The translations under genes were made by a program, and so were the position numbers. Under the pieces are notes generated by a model. The model searched no databases, was not told the origin of the DNA, and saw only the letters and a list, made by a program, of their open reading frames with translations. Of a stretch of 64,000 nt of DNA, positions 45,415-53,205 are shown one piece after another. Every line of letters begins with the position of its first letter. Within the stretch, counting starts at the first letter, position 1. The stretch is from Chloroflexota bacterium (GTDB lineage: Bacteria > Chloroflexota > Dehalococcoidia > Lucifugimonadales > UBA3495), in assembly GCA_028875055.1 (NCBI GenBank), contig JAPPGG010000066.1, positions 1 to 64,000 of the forward strand, in the 5' to 3' direction.

Positions 45415-46305
45415 TTAATTTTCTTCCGGCCGGTCAAAGCCAATATCCAGGTCTCGCAGAAACTCTTCTATGTTGGCGGACAGTGGCGGGGGAGCGGGAT
45501 CGTCCTGGCGCTGTTCCCGATCATAATGTTCTTCCAGCTGACCCAACAAAGAGGAAACATCCTCGCCTTCACTGGTCACCATCTCGGCAATGGAGTCGTA
45601 CTGTTCCTTCCCTCTGTCCGGTTCAATCAGCCGGTCCGGCAGGCTGTACTGGGCGCAGAGTATCTCCATCAGCCGGGAGGCGCCCATCAGGTCCTCATCA
45701 ACCTGGTAGTACTGGGGCAGGTGGACCACGAAGGTTCTGGTTTCTATACCCTCCCTGGCCGCCTCCTGGGGAATCAGATAGGTAATCGTGGAAGGGCCCT
45801 CGTAGTCGCTGGTCTTAACCCGACACTGGCGCTGCTCCTCCTCCAGGTCGCCGCCAACTCCGGAACCGGACACCAGCAGAGGCCGGGTGTGGGGAACCAT
45901 GTCATACATAGCTCCCACCAGCGAGTATCGCTTAACGCCCATGTGGCGCACCAGCTCCAGCATGGCGTCGGAATAGTCTTCACCGTAAAGATGGGGCTCC
46001 AGGAGGTGCGCCAGCAGCAGGTCCTGGCCTTCATCCCTCTGCACATAGCGGATAATGGTATTGGGAATGGAAACTTCCCGTTTGCCCTGGTTGAAATAGG
46101 ACCGGGGGCGGTAACGAGTGAAGTCGTAAAACAGGCCGGGCCGGTGCAGGCGACCCAGTTCCTTGGCACGCATGTGCCGTTCTATCCGGCCCAGGCTGAG
46201 GCTGCCAACTCGGCCCACATCAATCCAGGGACGCAGCACCGCTACCAGGTGGGGGTCCTTAAGTTCAGGAAGGGGTTCGTTGAGTTCAAATTCACCAAGT
46301 CTCAT
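45415..46305 (-). CDS. PAC2-family protein
   Basis: The protein of 296 residues resembles the PAC2 (proteasome assembly chaperone 2-like) family: an ELKDPHLVAVLRPWIDVGRVGSLSLGRIERHM start and a later HMGVKRYSLVGAMYDMVPHTRP segment. Bacterial members are widespread and of unknown function. The C-terminal ~60 residues are acidic and may be disordered, ending in an EEFLRDLDIGFDRPEEN helix. I prefer ATG 46305; a start at 46335 is possible. Confidence 0.8.
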   Translation of the reverse strand: MRLGEFELNEPLPELKDPHLVAVLRPWIDVGRVGSLSLGRIERHMRAKELGRLHRPGLFYDFTRYRPRSYFNQGKREVSIPNTIIRYVQRDEGQDLLLAHLLEPHLYGEDYSDAMLELVRHMGVKRYSLVGAMYDMVPHTRPLLVSGSGVGGDLEEEQRQCRVKTSDYEGPSTITYLIPQEAAREGIETRTFVVHLPQYYQVDEDLMGASRLMEILCAQYSLPDRLIEPDRGKEQYDSIAEMVTSEGEDVSSLLGQLEEHYDREQRQDDPAPPPLSANIEEFLRDLDIGFDRPEEN

Positions 46306-46736
46306 GCACCATAGTTTGACAGCGGTAGCCCTCATTTACAAGACCAATATGAACCTCCCAGGCTGCTGCATAAGGTCCCTCTCATCGGCTCCTTTCTCTC
46401 TTTCAGTTGAGTGACATCCGCCCTCGGTAAACGAGGCAACCCTGTCCTGCTATGGCGTGGCCAGATATTGCTTCTGTCTCGGCGGCGCCCAGGCAAAGAC
46501 AACTGTTCTTCGCCATTTCGCGTTCGCCGGAAGTATCCCAGCCAGCAGCTGTGACCAGCTTCACCCAACTGATGGATTAAACCTGGCTCTCGCCGGCGGA
46601 TGATGCTTCCGGTTGGACCCTGGACACTTTCGCCAGTCCAAAAGGGACCGGAGGAAATTACTCCATCCTGGACCCGGTTATTGCTGAATGGAACGGCTGA
46701 TGGGATACTGTACCCCTTTGCGAAAGGAGCCTTGAC
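46306..46736. other. 431-bp divergent intergenic region
   Basis: No gene is evident here. The region separates the divergent PAC2 and ACMSD-like genes and presumably carries both promoters; no consensus promoter stands out. Confidence 0.45.
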
Positions 46737-47738
46737 ATGAAAGTCATAGATGTTCACAGCCACATAGTCCCGGACTGCTTCTGGAGGGCCAACGATCAGG
46801 ACGGCAACTGGTACGGCGCCAGCCTCTTTGTGCGTGACGGTATCCAGTACATCAATGCCATGAATCGGGTGGCAGGCCCCATTGACGAAAAGTGGCAGTT
46901 CACGCCGGACGAACGCCTGGCCTTTATGGACCAGCAGGGCGTTGACGTGCATGTCCTGTCCGTAGCTCCCTACCTGACCAACTATCACCTGGAGCCCGCC
47001 GAGGGATTGGAGTCAGCCAGGGAACTGAACGATGGCACGGCGGAGTTCGCCCGCAGTAATCCAGACCGCTTTATCGGCCTGGCCACGGTGCCCATGCAGG
47101 ACACGGCGGCCGCCGCGGAGGAGCTGGAACGCTCCATGCAGGAACTGGGGCTGGCTGGCGTCGAACTCAACACCAACATGGAGGGTCATAACTGGGACGA
47201 GGAACGGTTCCTGCCCTTCTTCCAGGCGGCGGAGCGCCTCGGCGCCTTCGTTTTTTTCCACCCCCACAACCCGGCCGGTTCCGACCGCGCCACCCGCTAC
47301 TACCTGTCCAACCTGATTAACTTTCCGCTGGACACCACCATCGCCATTGCGTCGTTTATCTTCGGGGGCGTCCTGGACAAGTGCCCGGACTTGAAGCTCT
47401 GTTTCGCCCACGGCGGCGGGTACGCATGCTTCGGCATCGGCCGCATGGACTTCGGAGCGGGAGTGCGGCCCGAGCCCAAGGTGAACGAGATCCAGCACAT
47501 GCCCAGCGACTACCTGCAACGCCTCTACTACGACAGCATCACCCACAGCGATGAAGGCCTCAAGTACCTGGTGGACCGGGTTGGAGTAAACCGGGTCATG
47601 CTTGGCGACGACTTCCCCTTCGACATGGGCCCCACGGACCCGGTGGGATGGCTGAAGTCCCTCCACCATTTGAATGACTACGAAAAGCGCCGTATTCTGG
47701 GGGAAAACGCGCAGGAGGTCTTCGGCATAGAAGGGTAG
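46737..47738 (+). CDS. Amidohydrolase 2 (ACMSD-like) family metal-dependent hydrolase/decarboxylase
   Basis: The 333-residue TIM-barrel protein begins MKVIDVHSHIVP with the metal-binding H-x-H (His7, His9). It has FFHPHNPAGSDR, FAHGGGYACFGIGRMD and the C-terminal MLGDDFPFD aspartate. This is the pattern of 2-amino-3-carboxymuconate-6-semialdehyde decarboxylase and related gamma-resorcylate decarboxylases. The substrate is likely an aromatic breakdown product. GAAAGGAG precedes the ATG. Confidence 0.88.
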   Translation: MKVIDVHSHIVPDCFWRANDQDGNWYGASLFVRDGIQYINAMNRVAGPIDEKWQFTPDERLAFMDQQGVDVHVLSVAPYLTNYHLEPAEGLESARELNDGTAEFARSNPDRFIGLATVPMQDTAAAAEELERSMQELGLAGVELNTNMEGHNWDEERFLPFFQAAERLGAFVFFHPHNPAGSDRATRYYLSNLINFPLDTTIAIASFIFGGVLDKCPDLKLCFAHGGGYACFGIGRMDFGAGVRPEPKVNEIQHMPSDYLQRLYYDSITHSDEGLKYLVDRVGVNRVMLGDDFPFDMGPTDPVGWLKSLHHLNDYEKRRILGENAQEVFGIEG

Positions 47739-47834
47739 AGGGCCTTACTGGAAAAGCGTATGTCCGGGAGGCCGTAGTAAAATGAAACAAATCACGGTCT
47801 GCCGTTTGTTATAACACCCGCCGCGAAGGCTCCA

Positions 47835-48248
47835 GTGACGACGCCGTTGGAATTGGAAGGACTACGAGGAGCCATAGACTCTTGTGAAGGCGCGTTGCGT
47901 TGGGCAACCAACCCCCAGTTCATGGATAGTCTTCCAGAGGACGCGCGAAACATTTTCCGCAGCGGCGTCATTCAGTGCTTTGACGTGGCATATGATGAAT
48001 GCCGCAAGGCAATTCACAAGTGGTTGCGTGAATCTGACATTCCGGTCAGGGGCAATTTGTTCAGAGATGCGGGCTCCGCGGAGTTGCTCGACAACGTTGA
48101 AAAATGGATGGAGTTCAGAGTGGCACGAATCAGGACCAGCCACTTTTAGAGCATTGGCTTCGCTGAGCAAACCTTTGGGATAATCACTGACTTTCTCCCC
48201 ATCGCAAGGGATTTATTGAATAACCTGGAGGAAAGAGGTGGACGTTGA
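47835..48248 (+). pseudogene. HEPN toxin (HepT/HI0074-like) interrupted by an in-frame TAG
   Basis: A GTG-initiated frame gives 104 residues ending RIRTSHF, then TAG at 48147-48149. The same frame then continues SIGFAEQTF, GIITDFLPIARDLLNN and LEERGGR to TGA 48246-48248, which matches the normal C-terminus of HI0074-type HEPN proteins. The HEPN active motif R-X4-H-X-Y is R98-X4-H103-X, with the amber codon standing exactly at the tyrosine. In characterised HepT/MntA pairs that tyrosine is AMPylated by the antitoxin. The frame overlaps the MNT gene by 11 bp. I read this as a toxin inactivated by one nonsense change (TAC/TAT to TAG), unless it is a sequencing error. Confidence 0.82.
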
Positions 48249-48546
48249 CATCAGTCCTGTCCATTTCAATACCCTGGCATCCATCCTCGCACAACAGGTT
48301 CCCGACTGCGAGGTCAGAGCTTTTGGATCCCGGGTAAAGGGTACCGCACGCAAGTATTCTGACCTGGACCTGGTGGTGGTGGGGAAGGGGCCACTGGATT
48401 TGAGCCGTTACTCGAAGCTGACCACGGCCCTGGAGGAATCCAGCCTTCCTTTCAATGTTGACGTACTGGACTGGCACTCTATCCCGGAAACCTTTCGCCA
48501 GGGCATAGAAAGGCAGTACATTGTGCTTCAGCAGACCGGGATGTAG
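48238..48546 (+). CDS. MNT-type nucleotidyltransferase antitoxin (MntA-like)
   Basis: The 102-residue protein has the minimal nucleotidyltransferase motif G-S-X10-D-X-D complete: Gly30-Ser31 in FGSRVKG and Asp42, Asp44 in SDLDLVVV, with a third acidic residue Asp75 in FNVDVLDW. In MNT/HEPN type VII systems this enzyme transfers AMP to the toxin tyrosine. It starts with GTG behind GGAGGAAAGAG inside the toxin 3' end. It is intact although its partner is not. Confidence 0.88.
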   Translation: MDVDISPVHFNTLASILAQQVPDCEVRAFGSRVKGTARKYSDLDLVVVGKGPLDLSRYSKLTTALEESSLPFNVDVLDWHSIPETFRQGIERQYIVLQQTGM

Positions 48547-48578
48547 GCAGCGATGGCGCGCTTGAGATTATCAAGCGA

Positions 48579-50759
48579 TTACTCCTGCCGCCGATAAACC
48601 TGGGTGTCGGGGTAGAAGGAATACCAGCCGAACCAATAGGCGTTGTGGGTGGGTATTCGGGGCAGGCGAACTGATGAATCATCCTCTCTCACCAGGGCAT
48701 CCTCTTCCACCCGCCACAGTTGACCGGAGCTGTCAGCGATGGCGTCGCCCGCCCTCTCTTCGCCCTCAGCCACACTGAAGGACTCCTCCCCTCGCTGGTA
48801 GGCCCGGCTTCCCAGGTGTCCCGTGGTTACGACAACCAGGGACTGGCCGCCCAGCTCGTCATTTACCACGGTGTTCTTCCGCAAGTCCTCAAGGGGGTAG
48901 GCCTTGGTCTCACCGTTGATTTTCAGTCCAATCAACTGGCCCTTGGTGGTGAGGGCGTCGTTCTTTCGCCAGACGGGGAACATGGTCCGGGGACTTTCCC
49001 GATACCCGAAGTAGATGGACCTTTCGTCCCACTCCGATTCATAGAAGCGGCCGGGGTAGATGCCGGTTTCCCGGTCGAGGACCGTTGTATCGGGGTGGGC
49101 CTTCAGCCATTCCTCCCACGTTGTGGTGACCACCGGCAGCAACTCCAGCCGGATTTCAGCGCCCGCCAGGGGCCCCGCTGCGGGCACGCCGGTAAACTGG
49201 TTCCACAGGGTATGGGTCTTGCGGTCATACATCAGCTTGTTGCTGCGGTAGAGCATGCCCGAAGTGCCAAATTCTACCCTCTCGCCGTCCAGGTTGGTGG
49301 AATACACGATTCCAGCTCCGCAGAGGGTTCAATATGCCAGGGCAAAGGGCACGCCTCCTACCACATCGTTCGCCATTTCGTGTGCGTTGATGATGCGATG
49401 AGGGTAAGCCCGGTGTTCGCCATTGAAGGAGACGCCAAATACCCGGTCTGCGGGATCAAGATAGTCAGCATCGGCGCCGTCGATTACTGGCGCGTCCGTC
49501 AGATCAGGTATGCCATCCTTCTCGACGCCGCCCCACACTATCTCTTCTACCCGGATGTTTGACCGCATTCCATCGTAGAGGAAGGCACCCATATTGGGGT
49601 CCACCAACTTTGAAAACAGGCGGCCTTTCCAGCCGGAGAACCCCGGGGGTGGCCATATCTCGGGGTGAAGCCCGAGCCACACGACCCAGCGGGACCACTC
49701 GTCCGTCTGCGCGATGGTTTCCGCGTCGGAAAGGCCCGGGTTCTGTTCCACTATCCTGTCCAGGGACTCGTACAGGGCCAGTTCCACCTCGCGTTCGATA
49801 TGCCACCAGGGGAACCTCATCATTTCCATCAAAACGGGTATGAATGCGGGGTCGCCCGAGTCTCCAATCCTGACAATGTCCCAGTTGTCTCCCCCCAGAG
49901 CCGAATCCAGGGCATCGTGCATTAACTGAGTTGCAGCGGCGGGCAGGGCGCTGGGGCTATTTCCCGGCATCTTCCAGCGCGCCAGGTGCCGCTGTCCTGC
50001 AGTGCAGTCAACGAGAAGCAGGTCCCGGCGCAGGTGGGACTGTCCACCCGCCGGCTCGCCATCACCAGGGGCTACTGCGAGGCATAGGGTTCCGTCTGCA
50101 GTACGCACCGTACCGTCTGGCCCCAGATCGAATCGCTGGGTTAGAGCATCGGTGCAGGGGCGGACATATACCGACTCCCCGTCCGAATCCATGCACAGGT
50201 CATAGGCCGGCATGGAAATCTGTCCGTCCCCGGGGCGATCAAACAGGAACAGTTCATCATCGGCGCCAGGCTTGCAAGTATGAGCCTGCAGGGAACGCTC
50301 CGTGTCCAAGCTGGACCCAAATCCCCGTACATCGACACAATAGGACTCGGGTTCATCCAGGAGGTCGATCAGCTGAATCAGCGTTGTACCTTCGGGGTAA
50401 AGGGCGCTCAGCGCCTCCTGGTCTGAAGAGGGAGACGCCACAGGGGTTACATGGGAAATTTCCGCTCGCGCCGGGATTGAAGTAATGGAGTCGGGCGGGG
50501 TTGTCGGCTTCTGCGTCGCCGCCACGGATTGCTCCGCAATTGCGATGGCGGAAGAACCGGAAGACCTGGCCGGAGAGGTGGGACTGCTGGTGGACGCAGA
50601 GGGGTCTCCAGCATTTGTTGAGCTTATGGAAGCGGTGGGGGTAGCAATCGAGGTTGGGTCCGCCAACGGGACCACTGGATCCGACTGGCTGCACGCCAGG
50701 TTGACTGCCACCAGGGCAGCCAACGATACGACAACTCCCCAGCGTCCAGGGTTCAGCAA
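48579..50759 (-). CDS. DUF3179 lipoprotein with ricin-type domain, predicted selenoprotein (in-frame TGA = Sec477)
   Basis: One continuous frame of 727 codons is interrupted only by TGA at 49329-49331. Before it the DUF3179 core reads HRIINAHEMANDVVGGVPFALAY and after it TLCGAGIVYSTNLDG; family members have Y-C-P-L-C-G there, so TGA replaces the first cysteine and gives U477-T-L-C480, a UxxC redox pair. A hairpin with a GU loop follows at SECIS distance. Residues 1-23 are a lipoprotein-like signal (AVNLACSQ). A beta-trefoil lectin-like domain lies at about 135-270 (CVDVRGF, QRFDLGPDGTV), then a helical region, then DUF3179 to the end. The start is TTG, overlapping the amidohydrolase stop by 3 bp. 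Confidence 0.85.
49298..49331 (-). promoter_or_regulatory. Candidate bacterial SECIS element with UGA codon (DUF3179)
   Basis: The UGA is at 49329-49331. A 6-bp perfect stem UGGAAU/AUUCCA (49309-49314 with 49298-49303) encloses loop CGUGU. The loop begins 20 nt after the UGA, the same distance as in the OsmC-like gene, with G-U at positions 25-26 counted from the U of UGA. The two hairpins share loop and distance but not stem sequence. Confidence 0.74.
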
Positions 50760-51934
50760 GGTCCCATCTCGGTCAGCTTGCCTTCACGCCAGGCTACGGC
50801 CCCATTACGCACCGTAAGAAAGGTGTCCAGTCTGACTTTGCCCTCGACCTTGTTGCGGGCCATGTCATGCCAGACAAACCGGCCCTCGCGCAGGTCATAG
50901 ACCGCCGCATCTCCGGCCATCCCGGGCGCCAGGGACCCCAATTGAGCTTCCAGACCAAGCACCTGTGCGGGACGCGATGTGCTGGCCGAGACGGCATCCT
51001 CCAGGGACATACCCATGGCATGAAACTTGCTGATCAAATCGTTCATCAAATAGACCCTACGACCGGGCGGGGGCAAGTGGATGTCGGTGCTAAGGGTATC
51101 CGGGGGCAGCCCCTGCTGGATGGCTGCCTGGGCCACCTGGACGTCGCAATGGATTCCGGCATGACCCAAATCCATGATGACACCTCTTTCCGAGGCCTCC
51201 CATACCTCGGGACGAATGCGGTCCTGTTTGTCAAGGATACCTTCATGGTTTCCATTAAATGCGTGGGTAACTATATCCCCGGGCCCCATGAACCCGAGAA
51301 TCTGCGGCAGGGGAATAGGGGTGCCGCTGACGTGCACCATCAATTTGCCACCGGACTTGTCCGCGGCCGCCCTGGCCAGACGCATGGCTTCCGGAGCGTC
51401 CCAATGAGACACCGCATTCAGTTCCATTCGCACCTTGATGCCAAAGAGAAAGCCGGGATTATCCTTGACGGCGTCGGCCGTCTGGTCAACATCTATGATG
51501 CGCAGGTCCTGCAGGCCACCGCCCAGCACACGGTTGGCCGCCAGTCCCACAGCTCCAATGTGGAGGAATGCCAGCAAGCGAGTGCGGTGGGCCGGAAAAA
51601 CGTAATCACGCATCGCGCCCAGGTTCAGAAATCCTGAACTTCCGGCATCTACGCCGGTGGTTACCCCCGAGGCCAGGCAATTTTGGTCGGCGTGAACCGC
51701 GCTGCCGGTACCGCCGTGGTAAAAGTGGCCGTGCAAGTCTATCAGGCCCGGCGTCACCACCTTGCCCGCAATGTCCACCACGTTAGCGGCCTGTTCAGGG
51801 ACGATGTCTTCCGCCACCTCCGCTACCAGACCGTTTTGGAAGGCTATATCGCGTCGGTCGTGGATGTTCTGACCAGGGTCAAGCAGAGTGCCCCCCTTAA
51901 GCAACAGATCGTAGGTCGCAGTTGCTGTGGTCAT
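50753..51934 (-). CDS. Amidohydrolase/deacetylase family metalloprotein
   Basis: The 393-residue protein has the dihydroorotase-like layout: a beta-sandwich start (YDLLLKGGTLLDPGQNIHDRRDIAFQNGLV), the metal motif LIDLHGHFYHGG, MVHVSG and DIVTHAFNG histidines, and a final aspartate region ISTDIHLPPPG-like (LSTDIHLP). Members act on D-amino acid derivatives or N-acyl groups. GGAGG precedes the ATG. Its stop overlaps the TTG start of the DUF3179 gene, so the two are cotranscribed. Confidence 0.88.
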   Translation of the reverse strand: MTTATATYDLLLKGGTLLDPGQNIHDRRDIAFQNGLVAEVAEDIVPEQAANVVDIAGKVVTPGLIDLHGHFYHGGTGSAVHADQNCLASGVTTGVDAGSSGFLNLGAMRDYVFPAHRTRLLAFLHIGAVGLAANRVLGGGLQDLRIIDVDQTADAVKDNPGFLFGIKVRMELNAVSHWDAPEAMRLARAAADKSGGKLMVHVSGTPIPLPQILGFMGPGDIVTHAFNGNHEGILDKQDRIRPEVWEASERGVIMDLGHAGIHCDVQVAQAAIQQGLPPDTLSTDIHLPPPGRRVYLMNDLISKFHAMGMSLEDAVSASTSRPAQVLGLEAQLGSLAPGMAGDAAVYDLREGRFVWHDMARNKVEGKVRLDTFLTVRNGAVAWREGKLTEMGPC

Positions 51935-52046
51935 TTCATCCTCCTGACATCAAACAGTTGGGCGTCACTTAACGGAAGCTTTGCGCGCGATGTCGGTTGA
52001 ACAACTTCTGAAGGGAATCCGACAAGTTCGACACCGCAATAAGTAT

Positions 52047-52493
52047 CTAGTTCTCCCCGCCGGGAGGTTCGGTGAACTGGAGGCGGCGCAAGCGGGGATA
52101 GACCAGTTCCTTGGGGTTTCGCAGGTCTGCGTCGGAGATCTCCTCTGACGTGACCAACTCGCGGGCCCGCCACTTCTCTACGGCCTGCCTAATCAGTCGG
52201 TTCACGATCTGGGGAGACCTGCCCTCCAGTCGCCCCACCTGGTAGGCGAGGGTTACCGCCAGCTGGCCTCCCGTAATGCGTTCAAAGGCTGAAGCGTCCG
52301 AAAGGTCCTCAGGCATTCCCCCGCACTGGTCAAGGAAATCGTCCAGCACCTGGCCCATAATGTCGGTCAGGCCACCCAGCTCAATCTCAGTCATGTAGTG
52401 GGTAAGCTGGTCGGTAAGGTCTTCTACCCCCTCTGCGGGAAGCACAAGCTCGTGAACATCAGGAGTTTCCTCGTCACTGTGACCGCTCGCCAT
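52047..52493 (-). CDS. Hypothetical protein (148 aa)
   Basis: I do not recognise this family. The N-terminus is acidic, the middle helical (TDQLTHYMTEIELGGLTDIMGQVLDDFLDQCGG), and a basic segment QIVNRLIRQAVEKWRARELV follows. It is not membrane-bound. The ATG at 52493 has GGGAGGT upstream. It diverges from the ybeY-dnaX operon. Confidence 0.6.
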   Translation of the reverse strand: MASGHSDEETPDVHELVLPAEGVEDLTDQLTHYMTEIELGGLTDIMGQVLDDFLDQCGGMPEDLSDASAFERITGGQLAVTLAYQVGRLEGRSPQIVNRLIRQAVEKWRARELVTSEEISDADLRNPKELVYPRLRRLQFTEPPGGEN

Positions 52494-52641
52494 AGGTATT
52501 GGAACCTCCCAATAACGCTGCTTTTCCGGCCATTGTAGCACGATACGGGAGCCCGCCTTGTGCTTGACGCCCGGTTTTGACGCCGTGCTAATATGGGGTT
52601 CCACCCCAACGTTGTTCCTGTCTCTGGAGCAGGTCCCACCC

Positions 52642-53205
52642 TTGATTTCTCAGCCCGAACGGGAGATTTCTATCACAGTGGCCAAGGAGTTCCGGCCGGA
52701 TGTCTCAGAAGCCTGGCTGGAAGGCGCTCTTGCGGCAGCTTTGGACTTTGCGCTCCTCCCGCATGAGCCTGCACAGGTAAGCCTGGCTTTGACTGACGAC
52801 GCAACGGTGCGGAACCTGAACCGCGAATACCGGGGGCTGGACGAGGTGACTGACGTTCTTTCCTTTTCGGCAACCCACGCCGGCCAGTGGGAAGGTGAAG
52901 AAGCTCCTTCCGCAGGGCCTGCAGCCTTCCTCGGCCTTGACGGAGAAGAAACTTTACCCGGATTCGTACTGCCCCCTGACGAACTCCCCCCTCTGGGCGA
53001 GATCATAGTTTCCTACCCGCAAACATGCCGCCAGGCGGTTGCACAGGGAAAGCCGGTGGAGCATGAACTTGCCCTGCTGATTGCTCACGGCGCGCTGCAC
53101 CTGGTTGGACACGACCACGTTGAACCAGAAGAGACCGCCGCGATGCAGGCGCTGGAGCGAAGAGCCCTTGCCCGCATCTTTGGTGACGGGGAGTACGCAC
53201 CGTGA
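52642..53205 (+). CDS. ybeY: Endoribonuclease YbeY
   Basis: YbeY is a zinc endoribonuclease in 16S rRNA maturation and ribosome quality control. The three zinc histidines are in HGALHLVGHDHVEPEE near residue 153. LNREYRGLDEVTDVLSF is the second conserved segment. An insertion of about 35 residues (THAGQWEGEEAPSAGPAAFLG) separates it from GEIIVSYPQ, making the protein 188 residues, a little long. The start is probably TTG 52642. Its stop overlaps the dnaX start by 4 bp. Confidence 0.92.
   Translation: MISQPEREISITVAKEFRPDVSEAWLEGALAAALDFALLPHEPAQVSLALTDDATVRNLNREYRGLDEVTDVLSFSATHAGQWEGEEAPSAGPAAFLGLDGEETLPGFVLPPDELPPLGEIIVSYPQTCRQAVAQGKPVEHELALLIAHGALHLVGHDHVEPEETAAMQALERRALARIFGDGEYAP

Noticed and set aside
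48147-48149. Pyrrolysine or another amber-encoded residue in the HEPN toxin
   Set aside because: TAG sits at a tyrosine position in a family with no link to pyrrolysine, and other genes in the window (for example FAA hydrolase and osmC genes) use TAG as an ordinary stop.
48579-49307. A separate small DUF3179 gene starting at GTG 49307
   Set aside because: The supposed GTG start lies inside the SECIS loop, has no ribosome site, and would begin in the middle of the DUF3179 domain; the frame is continuous with 49329-50759 apart from TGA.
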